Below the pieces are notes generated by a model. The model was not told the origin of the DNA. It ran no database searches and saw nothing but the letters and a program-made list of their open reading frames with translations. DNA of 64,000 bases from Arion vulgaris (taxonomy: Eukaryota > Mollusca > Gastropoda > Stylommatophora > Arionidae): NCBI GenBank assembly GCA_020796225.1, contig CM036758.1, positions 72,077,366-72,141,365 of the forward strand. Reading direction: 5' to 3'. Shown here in pieces: positions 53,350-63,090 of this stretch; the stretch's first letter is position 1, and each line of letters opens with the position of its first letter. The translations under genes and the position numbers were made by a program.

Positions 53350-53645
53350 GCCACTACTACCACCACCGCTACTATTGATACAATAGCCCCTACTACTACT
53401 TTTACCACCACCACTAATACTACTGCGACTACTACTACTACTACTACTACTACTAATATTAATATTGCTAATACTACTTTTGCTACTGTAGAATATTACT
53501 ACAAATACTACAAACACTGCTGCTACTAATACATCAAACATTACTACTACTTCTACTACTACTTATACTACTACTACTACTACTACTTCTACTACTACTA
53601 CTACTACAAATATTACTCTTGTTACTAATACCCCTACTGTAAATA
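53145..53645. repeat. (ACT/ACC)n trinucleotide tract
   Basis: About 500 bp of ACT, ACC and related triplets. It yields Thr-rich (+), Ser/Gly-rich and Val-rich (-) frames up to 144 codons, which are translation artefacts. Confidence 0.97.
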
Positions 53646-53728
53646 TAATTTTAAAAATGTTGTTTGTAGTAATTTCATTTTAATCTTTTCAATTAATTTT
53701 GCATTTGCTGCGGCTTAACAGTCTAACC

Positions 53729-54189
53729 TATAGATTCCCAAACTTTTTTGGCCCACCGCCCACTTTGAATAACATAAACTTTGTAACGCCCCCCCCCCCC
53801 CATTATAACAGTTTGCCAACGCCCCCCTCCACACATATATACATGCTCTATTTTCACTTTTTCACTTTGACATAGAAAATTGATATATATTTCTGTCCTA
53901 CATGGTCAGTTTTCAAATGATTATATACATGAAATAGAAAATTGATGAAAAAATGGATCGTGTAAGACGGGCATTAGATGAATTTAAATGCAGAATTCAA
54001 ATTTTAAATAATTATTCATTCACAAAATCACGAAAATAATTTATTTCAAATATTTATTATTAATTTCTTCTTTAAGGATCCACCGACCCATCATCGCCTG
54101 AACACCCCACAAATTCTTCTGAACCCGCTATCGCCCTCCCCTCCCCTAGTACGCGTAAACGCCTACTGGGGGCCACTTGGGAAACGCTG
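53729..54189 (-). mobile_element. hAT-type MITE (family X), copy 3
   Basis: 461 bp from TATAGATTCCCAAACTTTTT to TGGGAAACGCTG, with a perfect 8-bp duplication GTCTAACC (53721-53728, 54190-54197). A C13-14 run at ~53797. Confidence 0.94.
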
Positions 54190-54359
54190 GTCTAACCCTA
54201 TCGATTTCTAGCTTGTTAAAAGTTCTTCTACGTACTCAACTGGAACATGAGAACTACCTAGCTATTGTTTGTCTGGAAGTACTAGGAACTCAGTCTCACA
54301 GGGAACATAATCCGGTAGCTTCATTTAGGAAAATCAAGGAAAATTTAAATGTTTCTAAC

Positions 54360-54864
54360 ACATCAAACGACATGAGTGCATAGAGAAGATAATTTTGGAG
54401 TGAATGGTGTCTGGAAGAAGAATAAGAGGAAGACATAGCAGACGATGGGTGCAAAATGTCATTGACGATTTCTCTCTCTCGCGATCGTTCTTAAGCCGTT
54501 TTTATCATTCTATAAACAGCCAAACATCAAGAACGGAATGTACGTGCACAGCCTTCAGTACCAATTGGAGCTCAAGTGCTTATCCTTCGGCGGTGGTGTG
54601 TTCGGTTTCAACCTGCGTTTACTTGGTTCGCTCTCCGTTAGCCTTTTGCTGTCCCCAGCCAAAACCCACAAGGCAACAGGCTTCTATTTTCTTTCAGGGC
54701 AGCGACCCGTAGACAACCTGCCCTCCCGGGCTGATGAGCGTCATCTGTCCAGTGTTGACGATCTGAGAATGAATGCTGCTGACACCGGTCAACTTGCACA
54801 GTACAGAGAGTTTTTCAGGACTGCTGTCATGGAAACCAAGTTCCGGAAGGGACACGTTACTTGA
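54360..54864 (+). mobile_element. LINE J-like 3' tail split by an unknown insert
   Basis: Left part RRIRGRHSRRWVQNVIDD, right part SVDDLRMNAADTGQLAQYRE, FFRTAVMETKFRKGHVT, stop at 54862-54864. Removing 54470-54762 restores VIDDLRMNAAD, matching other LINE tails. Confidence 0.85.
54470..54754. mobile_element. 285-bp insertion of unknown class
   Basis: Flanked by an 8-bp duplication TTGACGAT (54462-54469, 54755-54762). No obvious inverted termini (TTCTCTCTCTCGCG versus ATCTGTCCAGTG). GC content is higher than in neighbouring sequence. No second copy was recognised in the window. Confidence 0.7.
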
Positions 54865-55050
54865 TGATCAGCTTCACTCAGGTAACGAACCTGAATACTG
54901 TCGGAGCAGAATGTGAACACCTTACTTTCATACCACAGGGACCAATATTAATAATACTAATAGCTGCAGTGCTACCACAATTATGTTTACTGATAGGTAC
55001 TCATGTCGATAATGCAAGTGCTAATATTATTACTATTATTATTATTCCTA
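54865..55050. other. No gene; (ATT)n near end
   Basis: Short ATTATTACT microsatellite at 55020-55048. Confidence 0.5.
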
Positions 55051-55053
55051 CTA

Positions 55054-55307
55054 CAGGGTGTTCAAGATAAAAGCAGCATGTGAATGGAGCTAATCTGGCA
55101 TATATGTATGAAAATGAGAAGGTTCAGTTATGACTTAGTATTGGTCAAGGTTGTGTGACGGCGTGTAATTGTAGCGCTGGAAGGGGCGATGAACAAATGT
55201 GACGTAGGACGAGCTAGTCAGAACCGGTTTAAATAGTAAATAGACACCACTCACTGTGCAACTGGCAACTTTCGATTTGTCAAAGGGGCTGCATTTATCT
55301 TGTATAA
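55054..55307. mobile_element. Tc1/mariner-type MITE, copy 2
   Basis: CAGGGTGTTCAAGATAAAAG left end preceded by TA. Internal TATGAAAATGAGAAGGTTCA and CTAGTCAGAACCGGTTTAAA are shared with copy 1. The right end is decayed (TTATCTTGTATAA). Confidence 0.85.
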
Positions 55308-55309
55308 TC

Positions 55310-55560
55310 AGGTAGGCTTCTGTAGCTTAAGCGGTAGTGAGCTCGATCACAACCTAAGCGTACCTGGTTCAAACTCCGCGCCGGACAAGTTTGAAGCAAA
55401 TTTGTTTCCGTGCATTTTTACGAAAGGTAAAAATAAACCTCACCATTCAGAAAGCAGTGGCAAACTACTGAACGCATAAGTGGTGCCTAGTAAATCAACG
55501 ACTCGTTTACTGTGCTTGATGGTTACGTCCTGTAAAGGATATGCCACGATTTTAATTTTT
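55310..55560 (+). mobile_element. tRNA-derived SINE family D
   Basis: TAGGCTTCTGTAGCTTAAGC head, GAGCTCGATCACAACCTAAG, B-box GGTTCAAACTC, body to CCACGATTTTAA. Confidence 0.87.
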
Positions 55561-55639
55561 CACAATAATCAGGGGCGTGCACATAAATTTATCCAGGAGA
55601 GGGCAAAACGAATTAAAAAATTTTAGTTGATAGTTTTAA

Positions 55640-55892
55640 AAAACGGGTTTAAAGCCGAAGGATTGACTTCATTGCACCGGGTTTTACCCCATACGGCTCG
55701 GTCCTCTCCGCAGAAATGGCACGTCACCTGCCGAGAGTATTGCACAAAGCACGAACTCCGTAGCTCCAGCAACAATCCTAGGGTCTCTGGAAAAACTGCA
55801 CTCGTGAACAGATTGGCGTGGTCCGGATTCGAGCCCACGACCTTCGAGTCACAAGGCAAAGGGCTTAACCACTTAGTCACAGAGACCCCCAA
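55640..55892 (-). mobile_element. tRNA-derived SINE family M, best copy
   Basis: On the minus strand it starts GGGGTCTCTGTGACTAAGTG (A-box) with GGGCTCGAATCC (B-box), then the CACGCCAATC... body and an end at GTCAATCCTTCGGC. Open frames on both strands (89 codons each) are incidental. Confidence 0.85.
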
Positions 55893-55904
55893 TTGATAGT
55901 TTAC

Positions 55905-56090
55905 TACGCAGAAATGGAGAAGACCTGATCAGGCAGGCCAAGAACACAATGGATAGATAACATCACAGAGTCCCTGCGAAAGCATGAACTGACAACGTCA
56001 AGCGCAACACACCTGGCACAAGATAGAAACTAACTCTTCCCACGACGCTTCACAGCAAATGTAGTTAAGATAAGATAAGATAAGACAGTA
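55905..56090 (+). mobile_element. LINE 3' tail with (GATAA)n end
   Basis: GRPRTQWIDNITESLRKHE-like peptide, LAQDRN, then GTTAAGATAAGATAAGATAA at 56065-56085. Confidence 0.78.
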
Positions 56091-56224
56091 AAACTCCAGT
56101 TCTGATAAGTAATAGTCAGAACTACAGTAACAAAATATAACAAATGCGAAAATTTCAAAACACAAATTAACGTATGATCAATAAATTATTTGCTGAGATT
56201 GATTTAGTTTATTTGTTACTTTAT

Positions 56225-56645
56225 AAGACTCATCAGTCATCAAATAGCTTGTCCTGAGCAGAACTTTGCCACCCCAACAGTCCTCTGGAATTTCCACCTC
56301 TCATAGACCAGATGTCCTGCCTCTGCAGCTGTTATGTTCAAACCATCAGTTACATCCTGAATCCATCTTCTCTGTGGTCTTCCACTTCTTCTCTTTGCCG
56401 GTATGTCTTATTCCATGATGGTCTTCTCCAGCCCTTCATGTCTTTTTATATGTCAAAATATATCTTTTTAATTTGTAGCATCAGCCAGTTTTCTTAAATT
56501 TTGAGTTCTTTCTGGATAGATCTATTTGTTCTATTCTCTGTCCATGATTAACGAAGGACTCTTCTGTAACACTTATATACAAAAGCACATGTTTTTCCAC
56601 TGCATTATTAAATGTCCATGTTTCACACCCATATAGGACTACCAT
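56225..56645 (-). mobile_element. LINE J 3' tail
   Basis: AAATAGCTTGTCCTGAGCAG start; minus strand has TIMEXDIPAKRRSGRPQR, WIQDVTDGLNITAAEAGHLV, and YGCETWTFNNAVEKH from the frame 56481-56687. Confidence 0.85.
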
Positions 56646-56821
56646 ACAGCATATTAAGATAGTTTGTTTAACAGACTGAACAAACACCTACACAGGATAC
56701 GATTGTCCCCATCCCCTCTGTGTCCCTGTTGCACCGCTGATCAAACCACGAAACATGTCCTGGACGACAGTTCCTTGTATGTCCTCCCTAGAAAGGAATG
56801 CTGGCCCTACAACCCAACACT

Positions 56822-57100
56822 GAGAGCCGCTGTAGCGTAGTCGTTAGTGAACTCGCTTCGCAAGGCTGGTGGTCTGGGTTCAGCTCCCGTAATGCGCGTG
56901 GAATTTTTCCCGACCACGACGGCTCTCAGATCGACCAAGCCTCTACTGGGTACCAGACATGCTCTGGGGAAGTAAAGGCGGCCGGCGTGATGCTGACTAC
57001 ATCACCCATCGTGTGACGACGGTCAATGAAAAATACAGACCTAACACTGTATTAACCTATATACCACGAGGTATGAAAGGGTTCCTTTATTTTTTTACTT
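56822..57100 (+). mobile_element. SINE family E, full length, 14-bp target duplication
   Basis: 279 bp. GAGAGCCGCTGTAGCGTAGTC head (A-box TAGCGTAGTCGTTAGTG), B-box GGTCTGGGTTCAGCTCC region, 3' end GGGTTCCTTTATTTTTTTACTT. Flanked by TACAACCCAACACT (56808-56821, 57101-57114). It defines the family boundaries used to interpret 3395, 21325 and 63857. Confidence 0.95.
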
Positions 57101-57120
57101 TACAACCCAACACTACATTC

Positions 57121-57432
57121 AAAACTACATGGCACCAGAGATGTGCTCCAGACAACATTCGACTTCATCATAAGAACGCGTCTAACGGTATAATCATCAA
57201 AACTACATGGCACCAGAGATGTGCTCCAGACAACATTCGACTTCATCATAAGAACGCGTCTAACGGTATAATCATCAAAACTACATGGCACCAGAGATGT
57301 GCTCCAGACAACATTCGACTTCATCATAAGAACGCGTCTAACGGTATAATCATCAAAACTACATGGCACCAGAGATGTGCTCCAGACAACATTCGACTTC
57401 ATCATAAGAACGCGTCTAACGGTATAATCATC
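57121..57432. repeat. 78-bp tandem repeat, four identical units
   Basis: Units start at 57121, 57199, 57277, 57355 with AAAACTACATGGCACCAGAG. No differences were seen between units. The multiple-of-three period keeps a 201-codon + frame and a 141-codon minus frame open, but the ancestral LINE reading ends in each unit. Confidence 0.95.
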
Positions 57433-58054
57433 AAAATAGCGACCGCAAAAAAGAAGAATATAGTTTGTTTTTGGTCTAGTGGGAAGATTGGTTTGCGATT
57501 TGATGGTGGAGAGGATATAGTACATAAAAGAGACTTAACGGGCATTCTGATCACAACGTCTTAACACGTAATTCCAAATACACAGCACTCACGCACAGAT
57601 ATAAGATTTAGTAGCAGAACAAGGAGAGTTCAACCACCCGCGTGATGTTTTCATGCTCAGAGTGGTTTGCGTTTTGTGAGTGTCTATAGTGCGGATGGAT
57701 TTACTAGACGCGGGTCGAGATTCAGAGACATAGACAGTCGTAGACAAGCTGCAACGACATCGATATCACTGCGATAGATAACACTCATATCACTAACAGT
57801 ATACCTGTAAACGTGCATGTTGTTATAAATTAAGATGTTGTATATACAACTTCTCTTGTGATATATACATGAGTATAGTTGCTACTTTCTCTGAGATTGT
57901 AATATATACCTGTTAGAATCATCTTGTGACAGATTGATATCGGTATAAGTTTACCTGTATATAATTTACCTGTACCTGCAGGATTCAAGCAGGTATATTG
58001 AGGTAAGTAGACGGTGAGTGTTTGTATGTTCAGTTTGTTATTTTAGTACATATT
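57433..58054. other. Unclassified; no gene
   Basis: 57830-58000 has repeated TATATACxTGT and TTACCTGTA phrases. No coding evidence. Confidence 0.4.
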
Positions 58055-58190
58055 TAGGGGAACCCTCGCCGGTGCTACTGAGTTCGTGTACTGCCGCAGA
58101 GATCTTCCTGTTTAAGAAAGAGATTGAGCACACATGGTTACTCGCCGAAGTGAAATGATGATGATCCTATCAATAAATCAATCAACATGA
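58055..58190 (+). mobile_element. LINE 3' end (family L)
   Basis: GGGGAACCCTCGCCGGTGCT, GTTCGTGTACTGCCGCAGAG, GAGCACACATGGTTACTCGC, GATGATGATCCTATCAATAA. Confidence 0.65.
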
Positions 58191-58193
58191 AGG

Positions 58194-58895
58194 TTGAGGT
58201 CCTCAGGAATGACATCATCAATGATACAGATGTGGTTATTTACATCGATGGTTCAGTCATTCGCCAACAACGCTGTACATGGGCTTTTTTCATCACGCTC
58301 AGGAGGAAAAATAATAAGAGAGGCCAGTGGAACCTACGCAACAACCACAAGTAGTTTGGCAATGCAGGTTCGGGAGGTTACGGAGGCGGTGAAATGGTTG
58401 GCATCTCACAACTACTCTTGTGTTTTCATACTCAGTGACTCCATGATCATGATTCGTAAAGTCGAATCAGGAATGGTGAGATGCAACTGGGTGGAGGTAC
58501 TAGTACAGACAGTGATCAAAGAAATCACCTTCATTTTTGTCCCTGGGCACGCAGGAGTTAGAGGTAATGAACGAGCTGATATATTGGCTGGCTTGGCTGC
58601 AATATCAGAAGGTGCTGCCATGGACCGAAATGACATTCTTCACGCACTGAGAGAGTCTTTCCGAACAGAGGCGTTTCAGGTATGTGAATCCCACTTGCTG
58701 ACCAGATTGAGAGAGATGGGTGTCAATATTTGTGCCGCCCGAAAAGAACGACATACTAAATATGCAAAGAGATTGATTAATCACCATCGAACTGGTGTGT
58801 TGGGTCGCTGGACGCTGCTGGATTTACTAAGCGGAGATCGGAGAACCTATGGACATTTCCGGAGTGCTATGATGATAGTCCTCATATAGCTGATA
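58194..58895 (+). pseudogene. LINE RNase H domain and C-terminal tail, longest intact piece
   Basis: A 231-codon frame with EVREVTEAVKWL, VFILSDSMIMIRK, FIFVPGHAGVRGNERADILA, MDRNDILHALRESF, HLLTRLREMGVNI and a stop at 58887-58889. The first catalytic segment (VIYIDGSVI, ~58230) is in another frame, so the domain is frameshifted once near its start. Most complete copy of the RNase H part shared with 46940-47600 and 562-932. 5'-truncated. Confidence 0.87.
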
Positions 58896-59132
58896 ACTAA
58901 ATTAACCAATCAGTATATATTATATGGTATTTTTCGTATTTACGGACGGTCAATTGGCAAGTGTTTTATTTTGACAACTTCTGAGTTTGCGCTTGTCTCT
59001 CTAGCTTATCAGCTCATCCCTAAGTCGCATGTGACTGTTGCTTTCCGCGTTGTGTCCGAGCAAGGATGAAGTGTCACCTCCATTTACGTCTAGCATGGGC
59101 AGCTGATATAGGGAATGTGCTTTGCTCATTTC

Positions 59133-59291
59133 CAGTGGCGGCTTGTGATTATTTTTGTTGGTTGGGCCGGACAAATATTTTCGGAAAAATAATGGTTTTG
59201 GGTTAGGTTATATATTAGTATTTATATATTAGTTATACATGATTGTTGGTTGGGCCCAACCCCACTGGCCCTTAATGACGAGCTGCCACTG
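59133..59291 (+). mobile_element. Short hAT-type MITE (family Y), copy 2
   Basis: 159 bp, CAGTGGCGGCTTGTGA...ATGACGAGCTGCCACTG. The terminal inverted repeat CAGTGGC(G/A)GCT is nearly perfect. Perfect 8-bp duplication CTCATTTC (59125-59132, 59292-59299). Confidence 0.94.
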
Positions 59292-59299
59292 CTCATTTC

Positions 59300-59590
59300 G
59301 CACAAACCCCCTCTCTATCTTACTGTTTCAACCAAAGGAAAGACAAAGTCCATACTTTTGGTAAATTTATTAAAATTGATTTTTTTTAAAATCTTCCCTA
59401 GTTTTTTCAGCTCTTAGAGTATGTAGTACCTATCACTTCACATTGTACCTAGTGTACAGGAGGTAGGTGGACCAATTCCTAACCTCGAGTGTGGAATGTC
59501 GAGTGTGAAATTGAACCCAGAACCCTTAAAGTTCGAATCTATAGACAAACGTCGATGCTTTATGCTAATCTGTCCCATAATGCAATTGGA
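59300..59590. other. Unclassified; possible tRNA-like SINE fragment
   Basis: 59505-59570 (GAAATTGAACCCAGAACCCT, AGACAAACGTCGATGC) resembles a reversed SINE head. Weak. Confidence 0.3.
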
Positions 59591-59595
59591 ATCTT

Positions 59596-59962
59596 TCTTC
59601 TTCTTCTGTTTTTAGCACTCCATATTTGTTAACCACTCTCTGTGTGAACTGTATGTGATATGAGCCTAAGAGCGATTGCACGCTGTGTGAATTGTATGTG
59701 ATATGAGCCTAAGAGCGATTGCACGCTGTGTGAATTGTATGTGATATGAGCCTAAGAGCGATTGCACGCTGTGTGAATTGTATGTGATATGAGCCTAAGA
59801 GCGATTGCACGCTGTGCCAGTTATGCGCCTCTAAGTAAGCTAGCACATCAGATTTATGCAATGCTATTTTTTTACCAGGGTAGCTTCCCTAGGTCCTACA
59901 TCAGTCGCCTCTTACGACATGCCTTGTAGGTCGCAGTAGTACTATTCTTTGCTTCCTTGTGG
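59596..59962 (-). mobile_element. SINE family A with 43-bp internal tandem array
   Basis: A reversed SINE A in which TGTGTGAATTGTATGTGATA...GATTGCACGC is present four times (59641-59812, period 43). The rest of the SINE is single-copy. Confidence 0.92.
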
Positions 59963-60029
59963 CCCAGGACCTGTGCGCATATGGATACAACTGGATAACC
60001 AGATATATTCCATGTCAATGCAATCAACA

Positions 60030-60135
60030 TTACTGGAGACTGTTACTGGAGACTGTTAGTGGAGACTGTTAGTGGAGACTGTTAGTGGAGACTGTTAGTG
60101 GAGACTGTTAGTGGAGACTGTTACTGGAACTTAGG
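60030..60135. repeat. 13-bp tandem repeat
   Basis: Eight units of TGGAGACTGTTAG/C. Confidence 0.95.
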
Positions 60136-60204
60136 ACTGAGGAACTGTACGAGCAACTCGATCAGAAAATAACAGATGTACTTGTCGGCAAAGCATATAT
60201 TAAT

Positions 60205-60690
60205 CATCATCATCAAATAGCTTGTCCTGAGCACAACTTTGTCACCCCAGTAGTCCTCCGGAATTTCTCGCTCTCACAGACCAGATGTCCTCTGGAGCCT
60301 CATGTTCAAACCATCACTTACATCCTGAATCCATTTTGTCAGTGGTCTTCCTTTTCTTCTCTTTGCCGGTATGCCTCCTTCCATTATGGTCTTCTCCAGC
60401 TCTTCATGTCTTTTTACATGTCCAAAATATCTCAATTTTCTCTTTCTTATTTGTAACATCAGCCAGTTTTCTTTGATTTTGAGTTCTTTCTTGTATAGAT
60501 CTATTTGTTCACTTCTCTGTCCATGATATACGGAAGACTCTTCTGTAACACTTATATTCAAAAGCACATATATGTTTTTCCACAGCCGTAATAAATGTCC
60601 ATGCTTCACACCCATACGTTGGCACTGGGAATATGATTGCTCTTAGTATTCTGATCTTTGTTTTCCTGTCAGTTCCGTTCGATACTGTAA
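60205..60690 (-). mobile_element. LINE J 3' tail, longest copy
   Basis: The minus frame 60274-60615 (113 codons) has [57 protein letters not shown]. Upstream minus YGCEAWTFITAVEKH, FEYKCYRRVFRISWTEK. No RT catalytic region, so 5'-truncated. Confidence 0.88.
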
Positions 60691-60897
60691 GCATATGTTA
60701 TCGCATGCTAACGTTTACAGATCACATCACAATGTTAATTGTTCATTTGTATATCATGTTTATCGGACATAGATTATATCCATAATTGTCCCAATCTCCT
60801 CCTTAAGCATGTCTTTCTGTGTGTTTAGACCGTGGCGTCCGGCAGCTCTAGGCCGACTAGCTCAGACGGGAAATCGAAAATTCATGATTAATTGTGA

Positions 60898-61423
60898 TGA
60901 ATATCGAAATAGGGGAAGACTGCAGTAAAACTTGGTAAATAGTGAAACACGTACAAACAAAGTACTATAGTTTTACAAAATACAGAAACAGTGACAATAA
61001 ACAGCAACGTTTCGACCAACAAGGCCTTCATCAAGCAAACGAACAAACAGGAGTGATAAATTAAAATGAAACACAAATGGATGACCAAATACAAACGTAT
61101 CTAAGGAAAATCTGGAATTCCTTAATAATAATTAATGTAATAATAATAATTCCTCTCGTACAGTTATACGTTACATAGGGCCTGCAAGTAATTTATCCAT
61201 ACCGCTCTATCCTGGGCAACTCGCTCAATCTCATCCATGGACTCAGATTCCAGATTTTCCTTAGATACGTTTGTATGTGGTCATCCATTTGTGTTTCATT
61301 TTAATTTGTCACTCCTGTTTGTTCGTTTGCTTGATAAAGGCCTTGTTGGTCGAAACGTTGCTGTTTATTGTCACTGTTTCTGTATTTTGTAAAACTATAG
61401 TACTTTGTTTGTACGTGTTTCAC
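60898..61423. mobile_element. Foldback insertion of repeat F, 13-bp flanking duplication
   Basis: Flanked by TGATTAATTGTGA (60885-60897, 61424-61436). Arms 60946-61120 and 61245-61423 are inverted copies of repeat F (~170 bp each: ACACGTACAAACAAAGTACT...AGATACGTTTGTATG). The spacer holds a short LINE N tail (AATAATAATAATTCCTCTCG, 61138-61250). Confidence 0.85.
61138..61250 (-). mobile_element. LINE N 3' end fragment
   Basis: AATAATTCCTCTCGTACAGT, CGCTCTATCCTGGGCAACTC. It lies in the loop of the foldback. Confidence 0.75.
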
Positions 61424-61811
61424 TGATTAATTGTGACTGGTTTTTAAATATGTTTGATAGCTCTGTATCTTTTTTTTTCAATTTTCCTCAATTCTATGCG
61501 TTCATAGTTATTTACTGATGAAAAATGTTAATAATACTGATATTCCTTAGTGTTAAACTTAATACTGATATTCCTTAGTGTTAAACTTAATTTATAACAT
61601 AATATAACCTTGGTTTAGCATGTTGCGAGGTTTTAAAAATGAATTAGTCTATACATAACATCACTCGAATGCAAGAATCACGAGACAGGTGTGGTCTTAT
61701 TTCATATCATTGTTACCTGAGCCCGCCTGCCATATGTTATCTGATGCCACGGATTAGACTAATAACTCTCGTTCTGTGTTGGTTGATGTATCTACTGGAT
61801 TTTCTCGTACA

Positions 61812-62168
61812 GCTGTCACGTCTTGCCGCACATATTGATATTGTCTAGTTTTCTCGTCTTGCCGCACATATTGATATTGTCTAGTTTTCTCGTCTTGCCG
61901 CACATATTGATATTGTCTAGTTTTCTCGTCTTGCCGCACATATTGATATTGTCTAGTTTTCTCGTCTTGCCGCACATATTGATATTGTCTAGTTTTCTCG
62001 TCTTGCCGCACATATTGATATTGTCTAGTTTTCTCGTCTTGCCGCACATATTGATATTGTCTAGTTTTCTCGTCTTGCCGCACATATTGATATTGTTAGC
62101 TTTCGCCTTGCCGCACATATTGATATTGTCTAGTTTTCTCGTCTTGCCGCACATATTGATATTGTCTA
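61812..62168. repeat. 36-bp minisatellite, ~10 units
   Basis: GTCTTGCCGCACATATTGAT then ATTGTCTAGTTTTCTC. One unit is shortened at ~62090. The period is a multiple of three, so + (205 codons) and minus (109, 112 codons) frames persist. Regarded as non-coding. Confidence 0.95.
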
Positions 62169-62219
62169 GCTTTCTCAGCCGAGATAGAGAATACTCTTTA
62201 TCTTCTTCGTTGACATTTT

Positions 62220-62340
62220 GTAAGCTTTTGTTTTATCTTGAAAGATTGATGTTATTGCTTTTGTTTTATCTTGAAACATTGTTCCTATTGCTTTTGTTTT
62301 ATCATGAAAGATTGATGTTATTGCTTTTGTTCCTATCAGA
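62220..62340. repeat. 33-bp tandem repeat
   Basis: Four units of CTTTTGTTTTATCTTGAAAG then ATTGATGTTATTG variants, adjoining the 36-bp array. Confidence 0.9.
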
Positions 62341-62499
62341 CACATTTTCAATCGTATCATTCTTCTTCTTCTCTTCCACCATTTACTTCTTCATAGAAGT
62401 GTTGGGGGTGCGAAGGTGGGGTGGGGTTGGGGGGTGGTAGTGATCTTGTGTGTGCTTGTTTTAAGGCACTTTGTAAGCTGATTTTAATTTCCGTAAAAA

Positions 62500-62690
62500 G
62501 ACATGACACCATGATAAAACATTTACTAGAGGGAAAGTTGAGGGGGAAGAGCAAGAGGAAGACCGAGAGATAAATGGGAGGAAACTTTAAGAAATGGACA
62601 GGTTACAGTCTGGCAGTGTGTAACACCAGGGCGATAAACAGAGGATGCTGGAGATTCATTGCAACCAATCTTCGATGTGGAGACGGCACC
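62500..62690 (+). mobile_element. LINE 3' tail
   Basis: HDTMIKHLLEGKLRGKSKRK, KWTGYSLAVCNTRAINRGCW, RFIATNLRCGDGT then stop. Tail-to-tail with the next LINE. Confidence 0.8.
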
Positions 62691-63050
62691 TGATGACGAT
62701 GTCCTTAGTGCCGTCGCTCTATCTTTTGCGTGGTCTTCCTCTTGCTTTGTACTCTTTATACGTTTTCTATGTGGTTCTCTGTGGTAGGCGACACCAGGGC
62801 ATTCTTGTCAGGTGTCCAAACCAATTAATTTGTTGTTCTTTTATGAATTGCATGACTGTTTTCACATCCAGTCTTTTTCTGATTTCTTCAGTTCTAATTT
62901 TGTCTCTTATTGTCACATGGTGCTGCAGATGTAACAATAAAATCGCAGCATTGCGCAACTTAAATGCACTCAGTTGCTCAGTAACAAAATCACACAGAGT
63001 AATTGTTGAAAGAAAGAAATCGGAGCTGGAACACATTACATAGGAAGGCC
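62691..63050 (-). mobile_element. LINE 3' tail
   Basis: The minus frame 62767-63036 has RDKIRTEEIRKRLDVKTVMQ, FIKEQQINWFGHLTRMP. 5'-truncated. Confidence 0.8.
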
Positions 63051-63090
63051 AAGAAAAGAGCAGAATTGTGTGAATTTATTGTTGTCTTAA

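Larger units (their letters stand above)
56655..57435 (+). mobile_element. LINE C-terminal Cys/His tail split by SINE E and amplified
   Basis: 56690-56815 translates as CPHPLCPCCTADQTTKHVL, DDSSLYVLPRKECWPYNPTL, the Zn-knuckle-like tail of I/jockey-type LINEs (C-C...H...C). After SINE E it continues KLHGTRDVLQTTFDFI...RTRLTV, and the end of the coding region plus adjoining sequence is repeated four times (57121-57432). Confidence 0.75.
60828..61770 (+). mobile_element. Dispersed repeat I, copy 3, split by foldback insert
   Basis: GGCCGACTAGCTCAGACGGG at 60852; after the insert GACTGGTTTTTAAATATG, GCGTTCATAGTTATTTACTG, ATAATATAACCTTGGTTTAG, CCTGAGCCCGCCTGCC. Local 30-bp duplication of CTGATATTCCTTAGTGTTAAA at 61540-61590. 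Confidence 0.7.

Noticed and set aside
53104..53541. Thr-rich, Ser/Gly-rich and Val-rich frames
   Set aside because: All arise from one ACT/ACC trinucleotide tract.
54538..54864. 108-codon protein gene (MYVHSLQ...)
   Set aside because: Its C-terminal third is a LINE tail and its N-terminal part is an inserted 285-bp element, so the frame is chimeric.
55640..55892. tRNA gene on minus strand with GGGCTCGAATCC
   Set aside because: Repeated family with a non-tRNA body; treated as a tRNA-derived SINE.
56959..57564. 201-codon protein with four identical 26-residue repeats
   Set aside because: The frame crosses a SINE E 3' end and the LINE-derived 78-bp array. The ancestral LINE reading frame is a different one and ends within the unit.
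61754..62440. Repeat proteins (VRQDEKTRQYQY, MCGKTRKLDNIN, LPHILILSSFLV)
   Set aside because: Mutually overlapping frames of one 36-bp minisatellite; no flanking coding signal.
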